Source: Mesorhizobium sp. Root554
GTDB taxonomy: Bacteria > Pseudomonadota > Alphaproteobacteria > Rhizobiales > Rhizobiaceae
Assembly (NCBI RefSeq): GCF_001427025.1
Contig: NZ_LMGA01000001.1
Location: 988,455-1,052,454 of the forward strand
DNA: 64,000 bases
Reading direction: 5' to 3'
Both the position numbers and the translations under genes were made by a program. Below the pieces are notes generated by a model, which saw only the letters and a program-made list of their open reading frames with translations, was not told the DNA's origin and did not search any database. Shown here piece by piece: positions 1-9,132 of the stretch (within the stretch, counting starts at the first letter, position 1; the number at the start of each line of letters is the position of its first letter).

Positions 1-806
1 TCACCGGCTCGCTGCGCGGCGGCCGCGCGCTGTTCGACCTGTGCGCGGCGCGACCGGAGCCGATCCCCTTCTTTGGCGAGCTTGGCTCGGTCAACCCGAT
101 GTTCGTCATGCCGGCTGCGGTGAAGGCGCGCGGCGAGGCCATAGCCAAGGGCTGGGCCGGTTCGCTCACCATGGGGGCAGGGCAGTTCTGCACCAATCCC
201 GGTGTCGCTGTGGTCGTCGACGGGCCGAACGTGGAGGCGTTCCGCTCGAGCGCCATCGAGGCGCTTGGGCAGGTCTTGGCGCAGACCATGCTGACCGACG
301 GCATCGCCGACGCCTACCGCGCCGGCGTCAGCCGCATGCAGAACACCGGCAAGGTGGCGGAACTCGTAGGCACGGGCACCAACACCCGCGCCGCGTCGCC
401 CTACCTGTTCGAGACGGACGGCGACACTTTCCTCGCTCACGAGGAACTGGCCGAGGAAGTGTTCGGCCCGCTCGGCGTGCTGGTGAAGGCGAAAAATGTC
501 GGGCAGATGGAAGAGATCGCCAAGGGCCTGCACGGCCAGCTGACCTGCACCCTGCAGATCGACGAGGCCGATTATGGCGAAGCCCGCAAGCTGCTGCCGA
601 TCCTCGAGCGCAAGGCCGGCCGTATCCTCGCCAACGGTTTCCCGACCGGCGTAGAAGTCAGTGACGCCATGGTCCATGGCGGGCCTTACCCGGCCTCGAC
701 CAATTTCGGCGCCACCTCGGTCGGCACCATGGCGATCCGCCGCTTCCTGCGCCCGGTGGCGTTCCAGGACATGCCGGTAGCGGTGCTGCCGGAGGATTTG
801 CGGTAA
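1..806 (+). CDS. Aldehyde dehydrogenase (NADP+), 5' end outside window; probable alpha-ketoglutarate semialdehyde dehydrogenase
   Basis: This is the C-terminal half of an aldehyde dehydrogenase. The reading frame is open from base 3 and ends with TAA at 804-806, leaving about 267 residues. The catalytic cysteine lies in the motif GQFCTNPG (codon 189-191). Downstream, the pattern EELAEEVFGPLGVLVK matches the ALDH NAD(P)-binding and oligomerisation region. The GQFCTNPG form and the C-terminal GGPYPASTNFGATSVG segment are typical of the NADP+-dependent 2,5-dioxovalerate dehydrogenase subgroup, which oxidises alpha-ketoglutarate semialdehyde to 2-oxoglutarate in sugar-acid or hydroxyproline degradation. 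The substrate is inferred from subgroup resemblance only. A strong intrinsic terminator follows 46 bases after the stop. Confidence 0.85.
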   Translation, partial: TGSLRGGRALFDLCAARPEPIPFFGELGSVNPMFVMPAAVKARGEAIAKGWAGSLTMGAGQFCTNPGVAVVVDGPNVEAFRSSAIEALGQVLAQTMLTDGIADAYRAGVSRMQNTGKVAELVGTGTNTRAASPYLFETDGDTFLAHEELAEEVFGPLGVLVKAKNVGQMEEIAKGLHGQLTCTLQIDEADYGEARKLLPILERKAGRILANGFPTGVEVSDAMVHGGPYPASTNFGATSVGTMAIRRFLRPVAFQDMPVAVLPEDLR

Positions 807-852
807 AGGCGAATAGGCCGGGAGCCGGCTTGCGCTAGCGTCCGTCAGAAAG

Positions 853-879
853 CCCGCCGCTCACCCGGCGGGTTTTTTT
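853..879 (+). terminator. Rho-independent terminator after the aldehyde dehydrogenase
   Basis: A perfect 7-bp stem (CCCGCCG at 853-859 with CGGCGGG at 866-872) and a 6-base loop are followed by seven T residues (873-879). The T-run is on the plus strand, so it ends the aldehyde dehydrogenase transcript. It sits only 5 bases from the stop of the converging histidine kinase gene. Confidence 0.9.
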
Positions 880-883
880 CAAT

Positions 884-2059
884 CTAGCCTAGCGGCATGC
901 GAAACGTGAACCGCGTCGCACTGTCATTTGAGGTTGCCTCCAGGCTGCCGCCGTGGACGCGCGCTATCTCATGCGCAATGTAGAGACCGAGACCCAATCC
1001 CTGCTGGCTCGGTCTCACCTTGCCGCGAAAGAACGGCTGGAACAGGTTTTTCAATATTTCCTCGGGAATAGGCTTGCCTTCGTTCTCCACCCACAGTTCG
1101 AACTGGCCGTCGTCTGTGGACGCCCCAACCCGCACCGGTTTTTGTTTCGCACCATGGATAATGGCGTTGCCGAGCAAATTGGAGAACATCTGACCGATGC
1201 GCTCGTGATCGACGGCAACCAACTTTGTCAGCTTGAGATCTGCAATGATTTCGAGCTCGACATTCACGGTCCGGAGTTCCGCGATGACCTGCTCGAGTAC
1301 CGGCTCCAACGGCTGCTCGGCATCGATCTCCAAATCCAGGCCGTCGCCGAGACGCGCGCGCGCGAAGTCCAGCACGTTGTCGATCAGCCCGCGCATTCGC
1401 ATCAGGCTGCCCTGCATCAGCTTGACGATGCTCAGATGCTTGTCGTCCAGGGAAGAGCGCAAAAGCATGTTGGTGCCGCTCTCGACCGAGGCAACCGGGT
1501 TGCGAAGGTCATGACCCAGCACGGCTATGAACTGCTCGCGCAGTTCCGACATCTCGCGTTCCTTCTTCAGATCCGACTGAGCTCTTGATAAATCCGCGTC
1601 GGCGTCCAGATGAGCGGCGATCAGCTCGGCGAACAGCTTGAACATGCCGGTGATCTTGGAATTCCTTAGTTGAGCCGGGGCCGGATCAATCGCACAAAGA
1701 GTGCCGAAGAACTCTCCGTTTCTTCGTATGATCGGCATCGAAATATAGCTTTGAAAGCCGTACATTGCCGGCGTCGGATGAGCGCGATATGCCTCGTCCT
1801 CGGTAACCTGATCGATGATGACTGGCTCCAGGCTTTGCCTGATTTGGTCACAGATGGTTGTCTCGACCTTCAACTCGTCTCCCGGCTTCAACCCGAAATC
1901 GATGTTGTCGAGACTATCGCATGTCACCCATCTGCTTTCGGTGACGCGGGCGACGGCTGCAAACCGCATGCCTGTGGTTTGGCAGATAACGTCGAGAATG
2001 ATCGGGATCGCAGCGATGCGTCCGATGGCATCAATATCGGCTTGGAAGTCGTGCGGCAC
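884..2059 (-). CDS. GAF-domain sensor histidine kinase
   Basis: This 391-residue protein has an N-terminal GAF domain (about residues 20-150), a short coiled-coil linker, a HisKA dimerisation domain with the phosphoacceptor His183 in VLGHDLRNP, and a C-terminal HATPase_c domain ending in the G-box region GLGLGLYIAHEIARVHGG. There is no transmembrane segment or signal peptide, so it should be a cytosolic sensor kinase. The start is GTG at 2059: an in-frame TAG lies 11 codons upstream and no other start codon intervenes. No response regulator gene is adjacent, so it is an orphan kinase. The ligand of the GAF domain cannot be read from the sequence; the family includes small-molecule and light sensors. 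Confidence 0.88.
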   Translation of the reverse strand: MPHDFQADIDAIGRIAAIPIILDVICQTTGMRFAAVARVTESRWVTCDSLDNIDFGLKPGDELKVETTICDQIRQSLEPVIIDQVTEDEAYRAHPTPAMYGFQSYISMPIIRRNGEFFGTLCAIDPAPAQLRNSKITGMFKLFAELIAAHLDADADLSRAQSDLKKEREMSELREQFIAVLGHDLRNPVASVESGTNMLLRSSLDDKHLSIVKLMQGSLMRMRGLIDNVLDFARARLGDGLDLEIDAEQPLEPVLEQVIAELRTVNVELEIIADLKLTKLVAVDHERIGQMFSNLLGNAIIHGAKQKPVRVGASTDDGQFELWVENEGKPIPEEILKNLFQPFFRGKVRPSQQGLGLGLYIAHEIARVHGGSLEATSNDSATRFTFRMPLG

Positions 2060-2217
2060 GTGCTGGATCCCAGGAGTTTTCCAGATACACTATTCGCGAC
2101 CGATTTCCTTGTCATCCATCATATGGACGGCCCTTGCATGACCTTGGCAGCAATGGTGAGAAATCACATGCTTATAAGGAACACCTGGCAAGCGACTGCT
2201 TTTTCTGAAGAACAAGA

Positions 2218-2291
2218 TGGCTGGGGAACCTGGATTCGAACCAGGACTAACGGAGTCAGAGTCCGTGGGTCTACCGTTAACCTATTCCCCA
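2218..2291 (-). tRNA. tRNA-Gln (anticodon CTG)
   Basis: On the minus strand this 74-base element folds as a complete tRNA. It has a 7-bp acceptor stem TGGGGAA/TTCCCCA with discriminator G and encoded CCA. The anticodon stem is ACGGA/TCCGT with loop CTCTGAC, giving anticodon CTG, and the T-arm is CCTGG-TTCGAAT-CCAGG. It reads CAG glutamine codons. It stands alone. I saw no duplicated 3' end nearby that would mark an integrated element. Confidence 0.95.
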
Positions 2292-2768
2292 AAAGCACCG
2301 GATCGGTGGCTTGGTCTGAAATGGGCTGCGCGTAAGCGACCTTGGCGGCTCGGTTTGCCGCTCCCGTTTCTGCGCTGCCTTGTAGCCGCACGCTGGAAAT
2401 AGTCAAGCCTTTGGCGCGTTTCAATTCCGACCGCATCCAGGGTCCTCAAATTCAGCCTGCGTAGGCGGGACCGGCTGGTGAAACCGGAAACAAACGTCGT
2501 CGTCAGCCGCGAAACTTTGTGCCCGCGCGCCCGTCGCGGCAAAGGGACCGGCTATCGGTAGTGGTCCTCTCGAACCTCGCCGGCGCGCCCCCTTGCACCC
2601 GTCCGACCCGGAATTTCGGCGATCGGCTTCCGCGATGGCATCAACTCCAAATATCCCGCCTTTACGCTTGGTGATCGGGCGCGGCGCTGCTAATCTGGCG
2701 GCAACTTGAAACCAATGCGCATGCTGCGTCCGGTCCGCCGGCTCGCGCGGTGCTGGAAGGAAACGACA
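2292..2768. other. Intergenic region between tRNA-Gln and the Ppx/GppA gene
   Basis: These 477 bases hold the putative tRNA promoter and presumably the promoter for the rightward ppx-type gene. Short open frames cross it on both strands, but none has a ribosome binding site or a recognisable product. I see no further RNA gene or repeat. Confidence 0.5.
2380..2407 (-). promoter_or_regulatory. Putative sigma-70 promoter for tRNA-Gln
   Basis: On the minus strand a CTTGAC -35 box (2402-2407) is followed after 16 bases by CTACAA (2380-2385). This resembles the alphaproteobacterial CTTGAC-N17-CTATAT consensus. It would start transcription about 80 bases before the tRNA. The -10 match is only partial. 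Confidence 0.4.
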
Positions 2769-4163
2769 GTGGAAGACCGCGAAGCTGGCGCCGATGCGCC
2801 GGGAGCGGCCTTGTCCCGGGGGCTCGCGGCGTCAGGCAGCGTCGAGGTCCCAGCAGCCAGCCGGCAATCGCCCGGCGTCGAGGCGGCGTGGCCGGCAAGC
2901 GCCGGGCCGGGGGACGGCGGTCCGCAGCAGCCAAATCCGAATGCCCCGCAAGGCAAGGGCCGGAAACGGCGTAAGCGCAAACGGGGCCGCAAGGTTTTCG
3001 CTCGGGACGGTATCGGGCAGAAACCTGAAATTCAGGGCCGAGAGATTTCGGGCAACGGCAACGCGAGCGTAAAGCCTGCCGTCTCAATCAAAGCGGACGC
3101 CGAGGCCGCTGCGCAAACCGGTTCGGCTACCCCGTCCGCAATGCAGCCATCGTTGCGTCCGCTCCACCGGGAACTGCCGGTGTTCGCCGCCCTCGATCTC
3201 GGCACCAACAATTGCCGACTGCTGGTTGCGATCCCGCAGCGTCACGGCCAGTTCCGGGTCATCGATGCGTTTTCGCGTATCGTGCGGCTGGGTGAGGGGC
3301 TTTCCGCCAGCGGCCGGCTCAGCGATGCGGCCATGGACAGGGCAGTCGAAGCGCTGAAGATTTGCGGCGACAAGCTGCGCAACCGCAAGATCCGCCGCGC
3401 CCGCCTCATTGCCACAGAAGCCTGCCGTTCGGCCGTCAATGGCCAGGAGTTCCTTGAACGGGTCGAGCGCGAAGCCGGCCTGAAGCTCGAGATCATCGAC
3501 CGCCAGACCGAGGCGCGCCTGGCGGTTTCCGGTTGCGGTTCGCTGGTGGACCGCAGCACCAGGGGCGTGGTCTTGTTTGACATTGGTGGCGGCTCGTCCG
3601 AAATCGCCCTGATCGATGTCAGCGGACGCCGCTCGCCGCGGCTTGCCAATCACATCGTTTCCTGGACGTCCTTGCCGGTCGGCGTCGTTTCGCTGGCGGA
3701 GCGCTATGGCGGCCGCACCGTCTCGCGCCAGACTTTTCAGGCGATGGTCGACGATGTCGCCGCGCGCCTGGCCGATTTCGAAGGCCGCGACCGGCTGGAT
3801 CATCTTGTCGCCGGCCACGATTTCCACCTGCTCGGCACCTCCGGCACCGTCACGACGCTGGCGGGCGTTCATCTCGATCTCGAGCGCTACGACCGGCGGC
3901 GGGTCGACGGTTTGTGGATGGACAATGGCAGCGTCGATCTGATGATCGAGAAATTGATCGGCTGGGACTTCGAGCAGCGCGTCGCCAACCCCTGCATCGG
4001 GGCTGATCGCGCCGATCTCGTCCTCGCTGGCTGCGCCATTCTGCAGGCCATTCGCGGTGTGTGGCCGTCGGAGCGGCTGCGCGTTGCCGACCGGGGATTG
4101 CGCGAGGGCATATTGAGCGAACTGATGGCCGACGAAGGCATGTGGCGTGGAGACCGGCAATGA
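2769..4163 (+). CDS. Ppx/GppA phosphatase family protein with long basic N-terminal extension
   Basis: This 464-residue protein belongs to the exopolyphosphatase/guanosine pentaphosphatase family, whose members hydrolyse polyphosphate or pppGpp. The ASKHA-fold core starts near residue 137 with [14 protein letters not shown] (phosphate 1 motif). [14 protein letters not shown] (phosphate 2) and [14 protein letters not shown] follow. In front lies a low-complexity, probably disordered region containing a polybasic stretch (about residues 63-75, [13 protein letters not shown]), a feature I associate with rhizobial homologues. I chose GTG at 2769 because GGAAGG lies just upstream; the longer frame would need TTG at 2706 without a good ribosome binding site. 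The stop overlaps the rlmE start by 4 bases (ATGA), so the two are co-translated. Confidence 0.87.
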   Translation: MEDREAGADAPGAALSRGLAASGSVEVPAASRQSPGVEAAWPASAGPGDGGPQQPNPNAPQGKGRKRRKRKRGRKVFARDGIGQKPEIQGREISGNGNASVKPAVSIKADAEAAAQTGSATPSAMQPSLRPLHRELPVFAALDLGTNNCRLLVAIPQRHGQFRVIDAFSRIVRLGEGLSASGRLSDAAMDRAVEALKICGDKLRNRKIRRARLIATEACRSAVNGQEFLERVEREAGLKLEIIDRQTEARLAVSGCGSLVDRSTRGVVLFDIGGGSSEIALIDVSGRRSPRLANHIVSWTSLPVGVVSLAERYGGRTVSRQTFQAMVDDVAARLADFEGRDRLDHLVAGHDFHLLGTSGTVTTLAGVHLDLERYDRRRVDGLWMDNGSVDLMIEKLIGWDFEQRVANPCIGADRADLVLAGCAILQAIRGVWPSERLRVADRGLREGILSELMADEGMWRGDRQ

Positions 4164-4873
4164 CGCAGAAGCCGACGAAGCCGGGGACTGCCGGCATCCG
4201 CGTGCTGCGGACCAAGGTCAAGAAAAAGCGAGGCCTGAAGGAATCGTCGCGCCGCTGGCTGGAACGCCATTTGAACGACCCGTATGTCCAGCGCTCGAAG
4301 GCCGACGGCTACCGGTCGCGCGCCGCCTACAAGCTGATCGAGATCGATGACAGGCACCATTTGCTCAAGCCGGGCCTGAAGGTGATCGATCTTGGCGCGG
4401 CGCCAGGCGGCTGGTGCCAGGTCGCCGCGGCGCGGACCAAATCCTCCGCGGAAAATCCGCATGTTGTCGGCATCGACTATCTTGAGATGGATCCTGTGCC
4501 TGGCGCTGTCGTTCTGCTGATGGATTTTCTGGACGATGATGCCCCGGCCAAGCTTGCCGAAGCGCTCGGTGGCGATCCCGACATCGTCCTGTCTGATATG
4601 GCCGCACCCACCACCGGCCATCGACGGACCGACCATATACGGACCATGCATCTGTGCGAGGTGGCCGCCGATTTCGCCATGTCGGTGCTGAGGCCGGGCG
4701 GGCATTTCCTCGCCAAGACGTTCCAGGGCGGCACGGAAGGCAGCCTTCTGGACGCGTTGAAACGCAATTTCCGTTCTGTGCATCACGTCAAGCCGCCGGC
4801 GTCGCGCGATGAATCGGTCGAGCTTTACCTGCTTGCCAAGGACTTCAAGGGACGCGAGCCGCCGGCGGATTAG
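4160..4873 (+). CDS. rlmE: 23S rRNA (uridine-2'-O)-methyltransferase RlmE (FtsJ/RrmJ)
   Basis: RlmE methylates the 2'-OH of U2552 in the 23S rRNA A-loop late in 50S assembly. The 237-residue product has the SAM-binding motif [12 protein letters not shown] and the catalytic K-D-K-E set of this family: K in [10 protein letters not shown] in [11 protein letters not shown] in FLAKTFQGG and E in [10 protein letters not shown]. The ATG at 4160 overlaps the ppx-type stop (ATGA). This start gives the usual N-terminus, with a basic region ([15 protein letters not shown]) before the fold. The gene ends in a stop-to-stop overlap with the converging MFS gene. Confidence 0.93.
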   Translation: MTQKPTKPGTAGIRVLRTKVKKKRGLKESSRRWLERHLNDPYVQRSKADGYRSRAAYKLIEIDDRHHLLKPGLKVIDLGAAPGGWCQVAAARTKSSAENPHVVGIDYLEMDPVPGAVVLLMDFLDDDAPAKLAEALGGDPDIVLSDMAAPTTGHRRTDHIRTMHLCEVAADFAMSVLRPGGHFLAKTFQGGTEGSLLDALKRNFRSVHHVKPPASRDESVELYLLAKDFKGREPPAD

Positions 4874-6285
4874 CCGGCCGAGGAAATGCTGTCGACCGTC
4901 TTGGCGCCGATGCCCTTGTGTCCGGAAACAGATGCGCCGGCATCCGGTGGAAGGCGCACGAACCAGAACATTGCCGCCGCCGAAACCAGAGCGACAACAA
5001 AGAAGGCGATGTGAAAATCGCCCAGCACCAGCGGGCCGCCATGCCAGGCGGTTTGCAATTCGAGGATGCCGCCCGCAAAGGCAACTCCCAGAGCGATGCA
5101 AAGCTGCTGGGCCACGGCTGCGATGGGCGTCGCCTTGCTGACGTCTTCGGAAGAAATATCCGCATAGGCCAGCGCATTGATGCCGGTGAAGAACATCGAC
5201 CGGATGAATCCGCCCAGGAAAATGGCGGCGATCATCAGAATGTAAGGCGTTACCGGGGTGAAAAGGCCGTTGACAGCCACTGTGACCGCCGAAATCAACG
5301 ATCCGCCGATCAGCACGCGCCGGAACCCGACGGCCCGGAAAAGCCAGGTGGCGACGACCTTCATGCCGATTGCGCCAAGAGCGCTGACGAAGGTTATCAT
5401 GCCTGACTGGAACGGGGTCAGGCCGAATGCCAATTGGAACATCAGCGGCAGCAGGAACGGCACCGCGCCGATGCCAATGCGGAAGAGGCCGCCTCCGAGC
5501 ACGGATGCGCGGAACATCTGGTCTTTGAACAGGTCGAGCGCCAGTAACGGGTTCCGGGCGCGGCGGGCGTGGAGCAGATAGATCAGCCCGGCAGCAATTC
5601 CGATCGCCACGGTGAGGCCGCCGACGATGGGCGGAAGCGCCGGAAGACTGACGATGGAAAGGCCGAAAACGACACCCGATGCGGCCAGTCCGCTCAGGAT
5701 GAAGCCAGGGTAGTCGAGCGGCGGCGTTTCTGTTGGCGGCATTTCGGGCAGATACCGGCTGGCAAGCAATATGCCGAGAATGCCGATGGGCACATTGATC
5801 AGGAAGATCCAGTGCCAGCTGAAATAGGTGGTGATGAAACCTCCGATGGGAGGTCCGACAAGAGGACCAACCAGCGCCGGTATCGTTAGCCAGGACATCG
5901 CGGTGACCAGATCGCTCTTTGGCGTGGAGCGCACCAGAACCAGCCGTCCGACAGGCGTCATCATCGCGCCGCCGACCCCTTGCATGAATCGTGAAATCAC
6001 GAACGCGCCGAGTGAATTGGCGAATGCGCAAGCGACAGAACCGACGATAAACACGCCAATCGCCAGCCGGAAGATCGTCTTGGCGCCGAACCGGTCGGCC
6101 ATCCAGCCGCTGATCGGGATGAAGATTGCTAGTGAAACGAGATAAGCCGTCAGCGCCAGTTTCAGGGCGATTGGACTGGTCTGGATGTCGATCGCAATCG
6201 CCGGCAGCGACGTCGCGATGATCGTCGAGTCCATATTCTCCATGAAGAGGGCGACCGCGAGGATGAGCGGAACGATGCGATTCAC
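4870..6285 (-). CDS. MFS transporter, DHA2 (EmrB/QacA-like) drug:H+ antiporter family
   Basis: This 471-residue integral membrane protein has about 14 hydrophobic segments, as in the 14-TM DHA2 family. Motif A ([11 protein letters not shown], residues 60-70) lies between TM2 and TM3. The antiporter motif C ([10 protein letters not shown]) is in TM5, and the N-terminus carries the DHA2-typical [16 protein letters not shown]. It should export a small organic compound in exchange for protons; the substrate is unknown. No TetR- or MarR-type regulator or membrane-fusion protein is adjacent, so it is probably a single-component pump. Its stop codon overlaps the end of rlmE on the other strand. Confidence 0.87.
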   Translation of the reverse strand: MNRIVPLILAVALFMENMDSTIIATSLPAIAIDIQTSPIALKLALTAYLVSLAIFIPISGWMADRFGAKTIFRLAIGVFIVGSVACAFANSLGAFVISRFMQGVGGAMMTPVGRLVLVRSTPKSDLVTAMSWLTIPALVGPLVGPPIGGFITTYFSWHWIFLINVPIGILGILLASRYLPEMPPTETPPLDYPGFILSGLAASGVVFGLSIVSLPALPPIVGGLTVAIGIAAGLIYLLHARRARNPLLALDLFKDQMFRASVLGGGLFRIGIGAVPFLLPLMFQLAFGLTPFQSGMITFVSALGAIGMKVVATWLFRAVGFRRVLIGGSLISAVTVAVNGLFTPVTPYILMIAAIFLGGFIRSMFFTGINALAYADISSEDVSKATPIAAVAQQLCIALGVAFAGGILELQTAWHGGPLVLGDFHIAFFVVALVSAAAMFWFVRLPPDAGASVSGHKGIGAKTVDSISSAG

Positions 6286-6593
6286 GATAGATCCAGTCAG
6301 ATTCAGCAGCTTTGGAGGCTGTGGGATTGGCGCCGGGTATCATGCCTTGCGCCTGATGTCGCGCGATTTCATGCCGGTTTCGGATGGTGGAACAACGCGG
6401 ATCGAAACGACTTTGATCCGTTCAGCCCGTAGACGCTGGTCGGAATATGCGGGCATTGAAAAAAGCTGCGCTGTCTTCACTTTTCATCCTGGGCGGGACG
6501 TGTTACCAGCCACCGCCAATCCTGCAGAGGAAGAGACGAGTCGGCGCTGCCCGTATGGTTCCAGCGCCTTTCCTGCATTTCCGGGGGTGGCCC
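6286..6593. other. Intergenic region upstream of guaB and the MFS gene
   Basis: These 308 bases separate two divergent genes and must hold both promoters. I could not pick out a convincing -35/-10 pair or a purine riboswitch fold. Open frames crossing it look non-coding. Confidence 0.45.
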
Positions 6594-8096
6594 ATGTCCA
6601 AGATCATTGAAATGTCGACCGGCGCCATGGCGCTCACCTTCGACGACGTTCTGCTTCAGCCCGGGCATTCCGAAGTGATGCCTGGCGAAACCAACATAAG
6701 CACCCGCATTGCCAGGGACATCGACCTCAACGTGCCGATCCTTTCGGCCGCCATGGATACGGTCACCGAGGCCCGGCTTGCCATCGCCATGGCGCAGGCG
6801 GGCGGCATCGGCGTCATCCACCGCAATTTCACCCCGGTCGAGCAGGCCGAACAGGTGCGCCAGGTCAAGAAGTTCGAATCCGGCATGGTGGTCAACCCAG
6901 TGACCATCGGTCCCGAAGCGACATTGGCCGACGCCCTCGGGCTGATGAAATCGTACAGCATTTCCGGCATTCCGGTGGTGGAGAACGGCGGCAATGGCGG
7001 CCAGAAGACCGGCAAGCTCGTCGGCATCCTGACCAACCGTGACGTCCGCTTCGCCTCCAATCCAAACCAGAAGGTTCGTGAGTTGATGACTCACGAAAAC
7101 CTCATCACCGTCAACGAAACGGTCGACCAGGACGAGGCCAAGCGCCTCTTGCATCGGCATCGCATCGAGAAACTGCTGGTCGTCGACAGCCAGGGCAACT
7201 GTGTCGGCCTTATTACGGTCAAGGACATCGAAAAGTCGCAGCTCAATCCCCACGCGTCAAAAGACAGCCAGGGCAGGCTGCGCGCGGCTGCTGCCACCAC
7301 GGTCGGCGATGACGGCTTCGAGCGGGCCGAACGGCTGATTGATGCCGGCGTCGATCTTCTCGTCATCGATACCGCGCACGGTCATTCCCAACGCGTCCTC
7401 GACGCTGTCACCCGTGTGAAGAAGATGTCCAACTCCGTCCGCATCATGGCTGGCAATATCGCCACCGCCGAGGCGACCAGGGCGTTGATCGATGCCGGCG
7501 CCGACGCGGTCAAGGTCGGCATCGGACCGGGCTCCATTTGTACCACACGTATTGTCGCAGGCGTCGGCGTCCCGCAATTGTCGGCCATCATGGCGGCTGT
7601 GGAGACCGCCGAAAAATCGGGCGTTTCCGTCATCGCCGATGGCGGCATCAAATATTCCGGCGATCTGGCGAAAGCGCTTGCGGCCGGATCGACCGCCGCG
7701 ATGATCGGTTCGCTGCTTGCCGGCACGGATGAGAGCCCGGGCGAGGTGTATCTGCATCAGGGCCGGTCGTTCAAAGCCTATCGCGGCATGGGCTCGGTGG
7801 GCGCCATGGCGCGTGGGTCCGCCGATCGCTATTTCCAGGCCGAGGTTCGCGACACGCTGAAACTTGTTCCGGAAGGCATCGAGGGGCAGGTGCCTTACAA
7901 GGGACCTGTGGCCGGCGTATTGCACCAGCTTGCGGGCGGCCTGAAAGCCGCTATGGGTTATGTTGGTGGCCGCGACCTTGCCGATTTCCGCGAACGTGCC
8001 ACTTTTGTACGCATATCCAATGCCGGACTTCGTGAAAGCCACGCCCATGACGTCACGATCACCCGCGAAAGCCCCAATTACCCGGGAGCAATCTGA
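6594..8096 (+). CDS. guaB: IMP dehydrogenase
   Basis: GuaB oxidises IMP to XMP with NAD+, the committed step of GMP synthesis. The 500-residue product has the N-terminal [19 protein letters not shown] signature and a pair of CBS domains (roughly residues 95-230, [16 protein letters not shown] through [17 protein letters not shown]). The active-site loop [11 protein letters not shown] has its catalytic cysteine near residue 316, and the flap region RYFQAE follows. The ATG at 6594 follows GGGGGTGG and gives the standard length; the open frame extends 49 codons upstream without family resemblance. Confidence 0.96.
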   Translation: MSKIIEMSTGAMALTFDDVLLQPGHSEVMPGETNISTRIARDIDLNVPILSAAMDTVTEARLAIAMAQAGGIGVIHRNFTPVEQAEQVRQVKKFESGMVVNPVTIGPEATLADALGLMKSYSISGIPVVENGGNGGQKTGKLVGILTNRDVRFASNPNQKVRELMTHENLITVNETVDQDEAKRLLHRHRIEKLLVVDSQGNCVGLITVKDIEKSQLNPHASKDSQGRLRAAAATTVGDDGFERAERLIDAGVDLLVIDTAHGHSQRVLDAVTRVKKMSNSVRIMAGNIATAEATRALIDAGADAVKVGIGPGSICTTRIVAGVGVPQLSAIMAAVETAEKSGVSVIADGGIKYSGDLAKALAAGSTAAMIGSLLAGTDESPGEVYLHQGRSFKAYRGMGSVGAMARGSADRYFQAEVRDTLKLVPEGIEGQVPYKGPVAGVLHQLAGGLKAAMGYVGGRDLADFRERATFVRISNAGLRESHAHDVTITRESPNYPGAI

Positions 8097-8670
8097 CCGG
8101 CTGGCCGCCGAAACCGGCGCCATGGTCGAGTTTGTCCTGGGTTTGCAGCGGCACGCAGCCGCCCTCTGTATTGCGACGGCTTGCCTGTTCCTGGCCATGA
8201 CGGGCCTTGAATTCCTGTATTTCCAGCAGCTTAGCGGTGGCTTGCCGTCGCTCGACCTGCGGTTTTTCGGCTTTACGCCGGATGAAGCGATGGTTTGGCT
8301 GACCGCCCTTGGCCGGCGCGGCAGCGAAATCATCATCGTATGGCACTATCTCACCTTCGATCTCGTGTTCCCCGCGCTCTTCTCGCTGGCGCTGATGAGC
8401 CTGCTGCTGGTGAGCGGAAACGCATTGCCGCGCTTCGCTGCAGTCCCCGAGCGAATGCAGGCGGTTTTTGCACTTGTCCTGGTTCTGCCCTACACGCTGT
8501 GTGACTATGCGCAGAACATTGCCGTCGTGCGTCTCCTGTCGGATTTCCTCTCTGCGAACCCGGATTCTCTGGCTTTCGCCTCCACGCTGATCGTCTGCAA
8601 GTTCGTTTTCGGTGTCATTCCCGTGATCGTGATCGCCGCTTTCCTGCTTGCAGGCCGGAAGAGGCAATAA
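8047..8670 (+). CDS. Hypothetical membrane protein, four predicted TM segments
   Basis: This is a product of about 207 residues that I do not recognise. Four hydrophobic stretches are visible, containing ALCIATACLFLAM, FDLVFPALFSLALMSLLLV, VFALVLVLPYTLCDYAQ and FVFGVIPVIVIAAFLLA. Charged and polar residues (WHYLTFD, CDYAQN) lie inside or next to them. The chosen ATG overlaps the end of guaB by 50 bases; an internal ATG at 8122 would avoid the overlap but has no better ribosome binding site. It lies 24 bases before a MAPEG-family gene, so the two are probably co-transcribed. Confidence 0.65.
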   Translation: MTSRSPAKAPITREQSDRLAAETGAMVEFVLGLQRHAAALCIATACLFLAMTGLEFLYFQQLSGGLPSLDLRFFGFTPDEAMVWLTALGRRGSEIIIVWHYLTFDLVFPALFSLALMSLLLVSGNALPRFAAVPERMQAVFALVLVLPYTLCDYAQNIAVVRLLSDFLSANPDSLAFASTLIVCKFVFGVIPVIVIAAFLLAGRKRQ

Positions 8671-8694
8671 ATTCGCCGCATCCTAGGAGCTTGG

Positions 8695-9114
8695 ATGAGC
8701 CCGACCGCAATATTATGGCCCATGCTGGCGCATGTGCTGCTCGTCTACATGGTCTATCTGGTGCTGGGTGTCCGAAGGCGCAGAACGGTAATGACCGGCG
8801 CGACCAAGGTCGGTCAGTTCAAGGTTCGTTCGCAGGAACCGGAAATCAGCGCGACCGCCGCCGCCAACGTCATGAACCAGTTCGAACTGCCAGTGCTGCT
8901 TTATGCGCTGTGCCTGGCGCTCTATGTCACCGATGGCGTGTCATACATCACGCTGGCGCTGACGTGGATTTTCGTAGCGATCCGCTATTTCCACGCCTGG
9001 GTTCATCTGACCAGCAACGATCTGCGGCTGCGCAGCGGGTCTTTTGCCCTTGGCTTCCTTGTCCTCGGCCTGGGTTGGATATGGCTTGCGCTGCATATCC
9101 TGGGCATCGTCTGA
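8695..9114 (+). CDS. MAPEG family membrane protein
   Basis: This 139-residue protein has the four-helix layout of the MAPEG superfamily (membrane-associated proteins in eicosanoid and glutathione metabolism). Hydrophobic N- and C-terminal helices flank a central segment with NVMNQFELPVLLYALCL, where the family's conserved N-x-x-E-F-like motif sits. Bacterial members are mostly uncharacterised; some have glutathione transferase or peroxidase activity. A clear ribosome binding site (AGGAGC) precedes the ATG. It follows another small membrane protein gene closely. Confidence 0.8.
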   Translation: MSPTAILWPMLAHVLLVYMVYLVLGVRRRRTVMTGATKVGQFKVRSQEPEISATAAANVMNQFELPVLLYALCLALYVTDGVSYITLALTWIFVAIRYFHAWVHLTSNDLRLRSGSFALGFLVLGLGWIWLALHILGIV

Positions 9115-9132
9115 AGACCGACCGCGCCGCCG

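Noticed and set aside
2060..2300. Integration site of a genomic island at tRNA-Gln
   Set aside because: The tRNA is intact. I found no second copy of its 3' end and no integrase nearby.
3887..6343. 818-codon minus-strand open frame through the ppx-type gene, rlmE and the MFS gene
   Set aside because: It overlaps three well-supported genes in the wrong frame and has the arginine-rich composition of GC-rich shadow frames.
6286..6593. Purine riboswitch before guaB
   Set aside because: No conserved purine-aptamer loops or three-way junction could be recognised.
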